A stretch of 64,000 bases of DNA from the NCBI GenBank assembly GCA_003415625.1, contig PYIU01000003.1:5952001-6016000 (forward strand). Direction: 5' to 3'. Of the stretch, positions 47,253 through 56,703 are shown piece after piece (the stretch's first letter is position 1; each line of letters begins with the position of its first letter). Both the position numbers and the translations under genes were made by a program. This stretch comes from Aquanectria penicillioides. Taxonomy: Eukaryota; Ascomycota; Sordariomycetes; Hypocreales; Nectriaceae. Under the pieces are notes generated by a model. That model did not search any database and was not told the origin of the DNA. It was given only the letters and a program-made list of their open reading frames with translations.

Positions 47253-49185
47253 ATGTCGGAACAAAACCTGTCCATCGTCTCCGATGGCGAGCCAGCTGTT
47301 ACGCAGGCCGTCAATGGCTTCAAGGCCCTGCACCCATCTTTGAAGCATGATTCAGAAAACAAAGGTAATGCTTTGCTTGAACAGCCTTATATGAGATGAG
47401 AAATTTTACTAGAAGCTAAGCTCACGCATCTGGAAGTGGTTTATCGAGAGAGCAAGAACCGACAAAACCGTGTCACTCTATTGAGTGGAGGCAAGTTGTG
47501 TCCTCCGATTTTTACTGCCAGAGATACATGATTAGATCTAATACTTCATGCAGGAGGCTCTGGCCACGAGCCAGCCCATGCCGGATATGTAGGTCATGGG
47601 ATGCTTGATGCTGCCGTGTGTGGAGCGGTGTTCGCATCACCCAACGCACTACAGATTGAGGCTGGCCTTCGACTTATCGAATCACCTCGAGGAACTCTGA
47701 TAATTGATTGTTGTCGGTGACGATGTGTCTATTGGGCGTACAAGATCAGGCCTGGTCGGTAGACGTGGGCTGGCTGGTACCGTCCCGGTCCACAAACTTG
47801 CTGGAGCTGGTTCAGAAGCCGGAGCTAGCCTTGATGAGATAGCTGATACCGCCGAGTTTGCCATACGAAACATGGGCACTATTGGTGTTGGACTGGACGC
47901 GTGTAGTCTACCGGGCCAAGCGCGCAAGTCCCGCCTGCACCTAGATGAGCTCGAAATTGGTATTGGAATCCATAACGACCCAGGCAGCAAACGGGTTCAA
48001 CCAAGACCGAATCTGGAAGCATTGGCCAAGGATCTGGTCCAAACTCTGCTGGATGAAAACGACCCGGAACGCAACTATCTTGAGAGCTCTCCAACCTCAA
48101 CCAACCACGAGGTAGTTGTTCTGATGAACAACCTTGGCTCCTTGTCTTGGCTCGAAATGGCGGCAGCAACAGGCGGAGTTGCCTCACAGCTGAATTGCAG
48201 CTATAATATCAAGTCTTCGCAAGTTTATTGCGGAACCTTTCTGTCTGCTCTCAACGGCCCAGGATTTAGCATTACTCTTCTCGTGTTGCCCAAGGCAGAT
48301 CCTCGCTCTTCGATTATCATGCAGTGGCTAGACGAACCACCAGATGCTCTTAGATGGACAGATACAATTCTGAAAGCTTCCTGGGAAGAGCCCTTTGTCC
48401 AAGAAGATGTTCAGAGTTCATCTGCAGAAATGTCACAACAACAAGAAGCTCGAGTCTCGGATGCCCCATGTATGATTTGACATTGACACAGGACCACATA
48501 AATGACTCTGCTAAGATTTTTTCTTTAGGTAATCCAGAGCCTTTCAAAAACATTATTAAGTCAATCCACGCATCCCTTGTCGCCGCGGAGCCGGAAATCA
48601 CACGAATGGATACAGTCTTGGGTGATGGCGATTGTGGAACGACACTCCTTAGTGGTTCTAGCGCTGTGGTTGTAGCCCTCGAAAATGGTACCATAAATGT
48701 GAGCACTCTCTCTCATGGAATAATGGATATTGCGAACGTTTTGTGTCGCAGTATGGACGGTACTTCGGGTGCGCTGTGTTCTGTGTATTTCACAGGGCTG
48801 GCGAGTGCACTTTGCAGCCGGACTGGTGTCTCAACTGACTCTGACTTCCAAAGCATCGCTGATGCCAGCAAAGAGGCGTTGGTCAGTCTTCAGAAAGTTA
48901 CGGCAGCGAGAGATGGAGATAGAACCATGATGGATGCGTTGATACCGCTCATCCAACAACTCTCTTCGAGTCACGGATCTACTCTTGCGGCCATTGAGCA
49001 GGCCATTTTGCTGCGGATACCGGGTGCAAAGCTACAGCCAATATCCACAGTAAGGTCGGCCGCAGCACATACGTATCTGCAGCAGAAACAAAACAGAGTG
49101 AAGTACGGGTATGTGCGACCCTGGCGCATGTGGTGTAGTCGCAATTGTAGCCGGAATTCGGGATGCTTTGAAGGGCCTAGAGTAA
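47253..49185 (+). pseudogene. dihydroxyacetone kinase (DAK), broken
   Basis: Starts MSEQNLSIVSDGEPAV. Exons 47253-47364, 47437-47490 and from 47554 join in phase to VVYRESKNRQNRVTLLSGGGSGHEPAHAGYVG, the DhaK signature; the second intron has a GC donor (GCAAGT). At about 47706 a deletion removes roughly 30 residues and shifts frame. IVVGDDVSIGRTRSGLVGRRGLAGT then resumes, with GIGIHNDPGS carrying the His that binds dihydroxyacetone covalently. An intron (about 48470-48531, donor GTATGA) leads to the DhaL part with VLGDGDCGTTL, the Mg-ATP aspartates. Near the end two frame changes (about 49000 and 49110) break the segments leading to GACGVVAIVAGIRDALKGLE, stop 49183-49185. DAK enzymes phosphorylate dihydroxyacetone or related ketoses. 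The gene is not expected to give a working kinase. Confidence 0.85.
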
Positions 49186-49303
49186 TAATAGGACAATGGA
49201 ACCAAAGAATGGAGATTAATTTATAGGCCGCTGTCAATAAAAGAAGCGTCAAACTTCCATGGATCCTTGATGTGCATCTCTTTTATACATTCTACATTTA
49301 TTT

Positions 49304-51738
49304 TCATGACGCCATGGAAGTGGCTGGATCTACAGGTGGGTCAAAAGCAGAAGTCGACAGCCAGTTAAGATCAAACCATGAACTCATGTCCCCAAGCTCG
49401 TTGAAGAAGAACTCGGGCTCGAAATCAAATCCTTGTCCCGTTCCGTTATTCATATCCGACATATTCATGCCGTCTAGATCGAAAGATGTGCCTCCAACAC
49501 CTTGGAATTCATTCCCAAACGTCCTAGTGGCGTGCAGATTCTGTGACTGAGACATTGAGACTAGAGACTGGCTGGCGACCATTTCTGAGTTGCACTTATC
49601 TTGTGCTGCCTTCCAAGAAGTAGCTGTGAAATTGACTAGCCTCTCAATCTTTGTTTCCGCATCTGCGGCAACGCTCCATGTCTTGCCAAGATGTGACAAA
49701 AGAGAGATGCATGAATTTGCGATACTGGTGAATTCGGCGAGTGTTGACTCATTTTTGATCTCCGGTCTGATCCAGATGCAATAGATAAAGGTTATCCCGC
49801 TCACAAAGACGGTGTGAGCCGTTAGCCAGCTGTTTGATAGTTTAGAAAATCGATGTAGCTCCCAATTGAGCAGGATTGTAGCCACGGCGCTACTATAGCA
49901 TTTCTTCCAAGAGTCGGCATCGGGTCGGGCAACCGCCGGAGATGGTCGGTGTAGCAGCATTAGACAATGATGGTATTTTAACTCAAGGTCCCGAATAGAG
50001 CTGTCTGCCATATTGCGGCGAGATCTCCTCTTTAAATCTGTCCTTAAATTTTCAAGTAGAATATCGCAGTGCTTGTGCATCTCTATTTTCCAGGCATCGA
50101 TGTCCGTTGGCCAAGGGAAGCGATTTGGCAAGTTGACCACTCGATGGAGCATCAACTTGATTTCTGCAGTCACCTGGTCAAACCGGAACGAGTACTGGGC
50201 TACAATATATGGGGATGCTGTAACTCGAGCGCGTTTGGGTTGGTGGTCACTGAGTGGCTCTTGTGACGTGATGCTGTAGGCTTCGGGGGCTGCGGCTGGG
50301 GAATGACCTGGAGGCATGTCGCCCGGAAACTCGACGTCAATGGCCTCGTCTCTAAGCGTTAGTGGGCGCCCAAGAACCACTGCCAATGTCCTCTCTAGGG
50401 AGTAGGCTGACCAAAATATGCCTCTCCTGAGATTATTGTGGATGTGGAGCTGCCTTTGGTTCTCAGCTTGCAGGCTGGAGGCACCCATGTTCCATTTTCG
50501 TTGAAACCCCAAGTCAAGACAGCTGGCAATAATATTAGAAGTTAGAAACCAAGCATTAGGACCACCTTCGAAGTAGAAACTCGACAAAGTGAGCAACAAC
50601 ATGATTTGAAGACCTTCGATGCTGTCGTGTAGGGCTAGTGTGCCGATTCGTTGCATCGCCGTGGCAAGATACCGCTCGGAAGAAAATTCGGATGATAAGC
50701 GCACCTCTAGGATCCTAGCGCCTAGAGCAATTATGAGGAACATTTGGACTACGTGAGTGGGAGATAGAGATGCTTCCACCTCTGCCAGCTCCGGCATTTG
50801 CAGAGTATGGATGATCGGCGACGGCTTCGTGTGTAGCAGTTCTAGTCGATCTAGAACGGCATCCTCGTCGAGAAAAGGGTATAAGGGCTGGTAGGTCTCG
50901 AAGTATGCGTCCACAAAATGGTGTAGGTCAACTTCTGAGGTCCAGTGTTTGGGGAATGGCTGCGCTTGGGCACCTCTGTCGAGGCTGGTTCCCGCGTCTG
51001 GAGTAGCCCAGTTAGTGGCAAGCCCCTGTGATTGTGGGATAGCAGAAAAGATGAGCCTAGCGAACGGCACCCCTGAAGACGGGCCAAGGTATTTGGACTC
51101 TTTGGAGTTGGCTAGCGAAAGCATGCCAACCTCGTGGGCCAGGGGTTCACTCGGCCCAATTTGGGTTGAGGCTGCCGGGCTGGCAGTTGTGGCATTGGGG
51201 CTGATGGTTGAGGGTGTTTGATGCAAGCTACTGTTCACAACTAAGCCGCCAATGGATGATTGTTGGTTGTTGGGAGGGGTTTCTTGGAGAGGCTCTGGTT
51301 GGGGGGCCCATGTTGGCGATTCAGGAACATCCGACGAGAAGCCCTGTCTGCGAAAGGAGCTGTCCCCTGGGATAGAGGCCTGATTGACGGCGGGAGCCTT
51401 CTCAAGCTCTTCAGGAGCAACCCGTCGAAGAGATTCCTCCAAAGAGCGCAGGCGGCTCTCGATCTGGTGGACATGACTGTGGCATGGGAGTCAGCTTAGG
51501 CTGAGACAAGGAGGCAAGCCAAGAACAAAACAAACCTGATGGCGTCCGGGTTGCCGGCCAGGTTTGCTCGAATGCAGGGATGGCCCACTCGAGCGCAATT
51601 GGCACACGAGGGCGTCTCATCATCGCATCGGATCTTCTGGCTTCGACAGCGGGAACAAGCGGTGCCCTTCTTGCGGCCAGATCCTCGAGCGGGCGCCTGT
51701 GGAGGCGGGCCAGCGGATCCGGATGCCCTCGACGACAT
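49304..51738 (-). CDS. Zn2Cys6 transcription factor, probable cluster regulator
   Basis: Two exons, 51738-51536 and 51476-49304, give 791 residues. The start is the ATG at 51738: the frame further upstream begins only with a TTG and then meets a stop. The zinc cluster is at residues 28-55 (CSRCRSQKIRCDDETPSCANCARVGHPC) with exact C-x2-C-x6-C-x6-C-x2-C-x6-C spacing. The intron leads into a short coiled coil, HVHQIESRLRSLEESLRR, for dimerisation. The fungal-specific middle-homology domain follows (FVDAYFETYQPLYPFLDEDA, RRGIFWSAYSLERTLAVVLGRPLTLRDEAIDVEFP). The C-terminus is rich in Met/Asn/Ser and acidic residues, fitting an activation region. It lies centrally in the cluster and looks intact. 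It is divergent from the Ldh_2 gene, and CGG-N7-CCG sites lie in its own upstream region. Confidence 0.92.
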
Positions 51739-52368
51739 GCCGGGATCAGGAGCTTCCAATGCGAGTAGCCGCTACAGCTCGCTACAGTTCGCTATAGCGG
51801 AAGATGGACTCGCGGTCAGTTCTCTCGGATTAAAGGCGAGACTGGACGTCGGAGCGTCTCTGGGGGGAACCCGGTTCTTTAATTCCCACTGTCGGGTCGA
51901 TGCCGATGGCGGATTGTGGGGGAGCTGGTGAGCTGTGCATGTGCCACGCTCCAAATCCGCACTCCGCACTCGAGCGAAATTTCAACAGGTCCAGGTCGGG
52001 CTTGTTTCTGGGGAACCGCGCTGCGTCTCCAAGAAAAGCTCCCCCGCAGCTCTCGAAATGGGATGGTGGCGCGAGAATTTGGCTTTGGAGACGAAGCCAA
52101 TTCCATGGCCGTGACGGGAACCGGCTTCACCCCGAACTGTAGATGGCAGCCCGGGATAATGCCGAGGGCTCGCAAGAACATCGTCTGCCCACATCTCATG
52201 ATGGAAGCACCGCACCGATGCTTCAAATAACTTCATTTTCCTTGTTAAGCCAAGAAATCGAAGTTGGTCTCATCGCCTTGTAATTTTCGACTATTCTTTG
52301 TCGCCAATCCCAGAACAGCCGCAGCTTTACACACATTGACGCACAATACTGCCACTTCACCTCCCATA
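51739..52368. promoter_or_regulatory. divergent regulator/Ldh_2 promoter with CGG-N7-CCG sites
   Basis: A 630-bp region. CGG-N7-CCG palindromes occur at 51893-51905 (spacer GTCGATG) and 52122-52134 (spacer CTTCACC). Three adjacent 10-bp units (GCTACAGCTC, GCTACAGTTC, GCTATAGCGG) lie at 51771-51800, 33-62 bp before the regulator's start. No protein-like frame is seen. Confidence 0.5.
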
Positions 52369-53522
52369 ATGGCGTCCCCGTCTCCCTACTACGCAAAGCC
52401 AAGGGAGGCGGCTGAGTTTGCCCGCGGACTCATGGTCAAATCCGGCCTTCCAGATGACGAGGCGTCGCTGATGGCAAATTGTCTGGTCCAGGCCGATACT
52501 CGTGGTGTGGTATGAATGCCCCGCCCCAGGAACGACTTGTACTAGTTCACCTTCACACTGATGCTGATGTCGGATCGCTTTTGCAGGACACTTATGGCTT
52601 GGCCCGATTGCAACAGTACGTCGAGCGCGCCAACAGCGGCCTTGTCAATGCGAAGCCCAATATTGCCATTGCCGAGAAGACCCCCGTGGCGGCCCATGTT
52701 GACGGCGACAACGGCTTCGGCTTCATTGTCGCGAGCAAGGCCATGAAAGACGCCATTCGTCGAGCCCAGACCTACGGAATTGGAATTGTCACTGCGAACC
52801 ATTCCAACCATTTTGGCATGGCTGCCACTTATGTTCTCCAAGCTCTTGACGCTGGCATGATTTCGCTGGTCTTTACCAACTCCGCCAAGCAGATGCCCCC
52901 CTTTGGAGGCAAGGAAACCCTGCTTGGCATCTCGCCCCTCGCTGCGGGAGCCCCCAGCAAGAATGAAGTCCCGTACATCCTTGACATGGCGCCCTCAGTT
53001 GTCGCAAAGGGCAAGATTCGCAAGGCCGCTCGCAGGGGCGAGAAGATTCCCTTGGCATGGGCGTACGATAAGGATGGAAAGCCAACCTAGGATGCCAACG
53101 AAGCCCTTAATGGCTCAATGGCACCCATCAGAGGCCCCAAGGGTTCGGGCATTGCAATCCTGATGGATATCATGTCCGGTGTCCTTTCTGGTGCTGAGTT
53201 TGGAGGCCAGGGTGGTGATCAGTACAAAGAATCACGTCCCCAGAATGTTGGTCACTGTTTTATTGCCATTAAACCCGACGTCTTCGTATCTTCGGAGGAG
53301 TTCCGATCGAGGATGGTCATCTTGGTTCATTGTGTCCATGGGGTTGCCCCCGCTGATGGCTTCAAGGAAGTCCTGTTCCCTGGCGAGCCCTAGTACCGTC
53401 TCGCCAAGGAGAGACAGGTCCAGGGCCTACCATTCGCCGATGCGGAGAAGAAGATGTTTGATGAGCTGGCAGAGAAGTATGGAGTTCCCGCTCTGGCTTT
53501 GTCGACTGTTTCGCTAGCATGA
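52369..53522 (+). pseudogene. Ldh_2-family malate/L-lactate (2-hydroxyacid) dehydrogenase with two in-frame TAG codons
   Basis: Exon 52369-52509 and exon 52587-53522 (donor GTATGA) join as ...QADTRGV-DTYGLARLQQY, the usual start of the YlbC/Ldh_2 family. The NAD(P)-dependent fold is well kept: NHSNHFGMAATYVLQAL (with the catalytic His region), FGGKETLLGISPLAAGAP, LDMAPSVVAKGKI, RGPKGSGIAILMDIMSGVLSGAEFG and LFPGEP. Two TAG codons interrupt the otherwise unshifted frame, at 53088-53090 (after GKPT) and 53391-53393 (after FPGEP, where Glu would be expected). The end ALALSTVSLA stops at TGA 53520. The family oxidises 2-hydroxy acids such as malate, lactate, ureidoglycolate or sugar acids. With 312 codons in one frame, the damage is probably recent. 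Confidence 0.85.
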
Positions 53523-53906
53523 TTTCGTATTTGAGATTAAAACTTGAAAGAATACCTTGGATAGGCATGAGAATTCACCAATGAAAAAAAGATCAAAGAG
53601 AATTTTAGGACATATCATCTATTATTTACAAATATGTTGATCTGCGTGTTACCGTTTAACAAGTAACGCCGTATTTTCAAGCTTCGACACATATAAGCAT
53701 TCGTGCATTCGAACAGATACCACCTTAACCGGGTTTTGAAATCCCACTATCTGTTATTTGTTTAAAAGATTCTTTATTTATTTTACAAAACTAAAATTCC
53801 TCATGGCTGGTCACTACAGCATGAATTGTTGGTGAAAATTGATCTTCTTTTGTTTGTTGGACTCTATCTAGATATCATATGTGGGCCATTATTTGCCTCT
53901 GTAGGT
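53523..53906. other. intergenic between two convergent decayed genes
   Basis: AT-rich 3' sequence; no gene seen. Confidence 0.6.
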
Positions 53907-54815
53907 TCAAAACGCCTCCTTCACAGACATTCCACCTCGAATTGCCTCGGCACACTGCTCATCAGCCGCAGCAATTCCTGGGACAACCTCCAGCACTTCT
54001 CAGCCAGGTCAGCGGGAAGCTAAACAACACCGTCCAGATCAGCAATAATGTAATCTCCTGGGCTCACAGTAGCCTCCTGCTTTTCCAATTGCAAATCAAC
54101 AGGTACGTTGATTTCGGACGGGAAACAAACTGCTCCACCCGCAGTGGTACCTGTACCTCTCGCAAAAAGCTGACAATAGTTAGCTTCATCGGGTATCATC
54201 TCTCGCTCGCATCGAATGTAGGGACCATCTTACTGGAAACGTGAGATCGCGGTGTTCCTGAAGATCCCTCAAATACCCGTCAATATTAACTCCACTGGCG
54301 CCGAGGTACTTGGCTCTCAAAGACAATAGGCCTCTGTAGCAGGCGTTGATATGAGGGCGTGGCTGTGAAATAAAGACGACCGATCCTGGTGGGATTTGGT
54401 CCACCTGCCGACAGCATTCAAGTCAGTATTATGTGTGAATATAGGGTTTCAGAAAAAAAAAAGTCCATGACTAAAGAAGCGATTGAAATGACGATGGGAA
54501 TGGTTTCTGTGCAGAAACGTAGGTAATTGCACTTCAGCTTCGGCGCAGTCTCATCCGATTTCGGTGCAAATTTCACCGTGAAGACGGGACTAACAATTTT
54601 GGTCTTTCCGGCCTGGAACTCAGGCGAGTACATAACAAGGCCATCAAGGAACCCGCCATATTTATGACCCAGCTTTGACAAGCCGTAGGCAATCTATTCT
54701 CAGGTGACGTTAGGTATCTAGACATTCGGCTCAGCGTGAGGCGGAGGAGACTGCTTACGTCGCAGCTGGACCATTTCCTCAAGCGCTCAACGAGAGAAGC
54801 TGTTGATGATGCCAT
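53907..54815 (-). pseudogene. RraA/HMG-CHA-aldolase-family protein, broken
   Basis: Exon 1 (54815-54759) encodes MASSTASLVERLRKWSSCD and is spliced to 54693 to continue IAYGLSKLGHKYGGFLDGL, the RraA-family start. The middle, VDQIPPGSVVFISQPRPHINACYRGLLSLRAKYLGASGVNIDGYLRDLQEHRDL (from 54404), carries the Gly/Asp/Arg residues that hold metal and oxo-acid in 4-hydroxy-4-methyl-2-oxoglutarate aldolases. A further exon has GGAVCFPSEINVPVDL and SPGDYIIADLDGVV. Damage: the donor after KLKCNY reads CTACGT rather than a GT site; a TAG follows DLDGVV; and a one-base loss at AEK-V shifts frame, after which DEQCAEAIRGGMSVKEAF can be read in the next frame. The class cleaves 4-hydroxy-2-oxo acids to pyruvate or decarboxylates oxaloacetate. 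Positions of the inner exon edges are approximate. Confidence 0.75.
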
Positions 54816-55195
54816 TGTAAAGTATGGCGAAACTGAGACTCGTGAATAGTCTGTGTTTCATGCCCAAATACAGCGAAGCAAGCGGCGGATCAAGTTCCAT
54901 TATTTGGTTTCTGCTTGTCGCCATTCGGCTTTTGCCCGGTGTGAGCAAGGAGGGGCCAAGCAAATTTAGTGGAGACAACCCGGCTCAAAGCCGAACATAC
55001 TTGCGCCAACTTCGATATTGGAGTCCAGCCTCTCACTCGTTATTTTAGGTTGAAGTGGAGGGCAACTATCAGAATCCGGGTTCACGGAACTTGGAGTGCG
55101 AGAAACTGCTTAGAGGGGCCAGGCAAGGCAAAAGAGGAAGAATCAAGCTGGCAGATTCGAAAAATTTCCCCTCACATTCGTGGGTTTATTTTTAC
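54816..55195. promoter_or_regulatory. RraA-gene promoter with two CGG-N7-CCG sites
   Basis: Upstream of the RraA-like start and downstream of the aldolase gene. CGG-N7-CCG at 54926-54938 (spacer CTTTTGC) and 54981-54993 (spacer CTCAAAG), 111-178 bp before the start. The start-to-start spacing of the two sites (55 bp) is close to the 57 bp seen in the ATP-grasp/DAK promoter. Confidence 0.6.
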
Positions 55196-56178
55196 CTACT
55201 CTGCAATGTAAGAGTCTTCAGCTTTCCTAGCTAACCCAAGTACATCCTTCATAACCCTCATAATGGACTTTTTGTATACCTCCACAGCCTGCATTTTCAG
55301 CACCTTCAGTTCTAGTTTGCCCGCATTCTCCGCCACAAAGTCTATGTACTCGTCGCGAACTGTTCGGTTCAAATTGATCTTGGCTATTCCATGCTCGCGA
55401 GCCACCTTGAATTGCTCGTCCGAAACCCCGTGAGTTCCGTGCAGAACGAGAGGGATGTTGGGTATGACCTTGTGGAAATCCATCAAACTAGGCAGAAGTC
55501 CAGGCGTGTTAGTATTGTGCCTAATACAATGCATCGAGCGTTCGGATCAAGCGAAGACCCGTAGTTTTCGTGGATGTTGCCAAACGATGGTGCCAAAGAC
55601 TGGACCCCAGTTTTGTTTACAAAGTCCTTTACCGTGTCGGGCTTTGTGTAGATCGTATCCAAGTCAACAGTTGGCAGGCCGTCTTCGCCACCCTCAATTC
55701 GTCCCATTTCTGCTTCGATCGCGATTCCCTCGGCATTGGCCATTTCTACAACTTGCTTGCACTGCCTCATATTCTCCTCGGGATCGTGGATTGATGCATC
55801 AATCATGATGGAGTCGAATGGGAGCTGCAGTGCTGCTTCGACGTCTTCCGGTTCCATACAATGATCCAAATGGACTGCAATGGGGACACTGGCCGCGTGA
55901 GATGCCTCAATGACATATCGAACGAAGTGTGATCCTTGAAATCTCATAGTCCAGGGGAAAAGCTGGATAATCGCAGGAGAATGGCTAGCCTCTGCCGCCT
56001 GAATAACTGGCATAACTCCATCATTGTTGTAACTGCGGTCGTGCTAATCAGTACGTATTGCAAGCCGCCGTGTTCTGATATTTTGAAAATACCAATTGTA
56101 TGCTCCAACGGCATATCCACCTTGCCGAGCGGCTTCAAGGATTTGGAACGTTCTGTTGGTCTGGGGGAAGCTCGCCAT
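55196..56178 (-). pseudogene. class II (metal-dependent) ketose-bisphosphate aldolase-like gene, probably frameshifted
   Basis: Exon 1 (56178-56093, MASFPQTNRTFQILEAARQGGYAVGAYN) is spliced to 56032 and continues CYNNDGVMPVIQAAE, the FbaA/GatY/KbaY start. AVHLDHCMEPEDVEAAL has the zinc-binding His and catalytic Asp. EAEMGRIEGGEDG and SFGNIHENYG, with the second zinc ligand, follow. Similarity resumes in another frame at LPSLMDFHKVIPNIPLVLHGTHGVSDEQF (third zinc His), then KINLNRTVRDEYIDF and the end at 55196. Between about 55500 and 55560 the frame must change. No GT-AG intron of normal length restores phase there, so I infer a small indel; an atypical intron is possible. The enzyme class splits ketose 1-phosphates or 1,6-bisphosphates into DHAP and an aldehyde. 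Residues needed for catalysis are kept on both sides. Confidence 0.7.
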
Positions 56179-56703
56179 ATTGAGAAACGCTTGTTTCCGT
56201 ATAATTGTATGTCTTAGAATTTTGGTTTCGATATCCAGAAATTAATAGAAGGGAATGAAAGAATATGAATAACTGTGAGCATGGTGTTTACTCGGGTTAA
56301 GCCGGTATCCCGGCATACCAAAGCAGGCTAGTTCTAGCTAATAAAATCAATACCGAAATTCGGCCAGAGTCTGGAAGTCATAGAAGGGAATTTTCAAATT
56401 AATGTTTGTCACTAAACTTGTAGCATAATGACCATGATGGTTTCTTTTTTTGGTTTTTATTTTGATCAACAGAAGATCACGCGCGTGATATTACACTCTA
56501 CGACACCGAGGTCTCATGTACCGGTATAAAGGTGGTTTTCAATGAGCAGCAGCAAACTAATGAAAGAGAGAGAGAAAAGAAAATTCTTCCGCCATGACTT
56601 CAGAAAAATAAAAGTATATTCAAAGATTTACAAGTAATCATGTTCGGGTTGGTTGCACTACCCTTCACCTATTGTGAAATCCCTGCTTGTATGTTTGACA
56701 TAT
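56179..56703. promoter_or_regulatory. aldolase promoter; CGG-N6-CCG site
   Basis: The 525-bp gap between the aldolase start and the lactonase-like gene's end. A CGG-N6-CCG palindrome (spacer GTTAAG) is at 56293-56304, 115 bp upstream of the aldolase ATG. A shorter CGG-N4-CCG overlaps its right side. No gene seen. Confidence 0.4.

Noticed and set aside
48354..48480. Apparent stop (TGA) in the middle of the DAK gene, splitting the two domains
   Set aside because: It lies in an intron with GTATGA donor and TTTAG acceptor; splicing joins the two domains in frame.
52369..54815. Amber (TAG) suppression or reassignment as an explanation for TAG-interrupted genes
   Set aside because: TAG is the normal terminator of several intact genes here (pectin lyase, SEC13, lactonase), and the same genes also carry indels.
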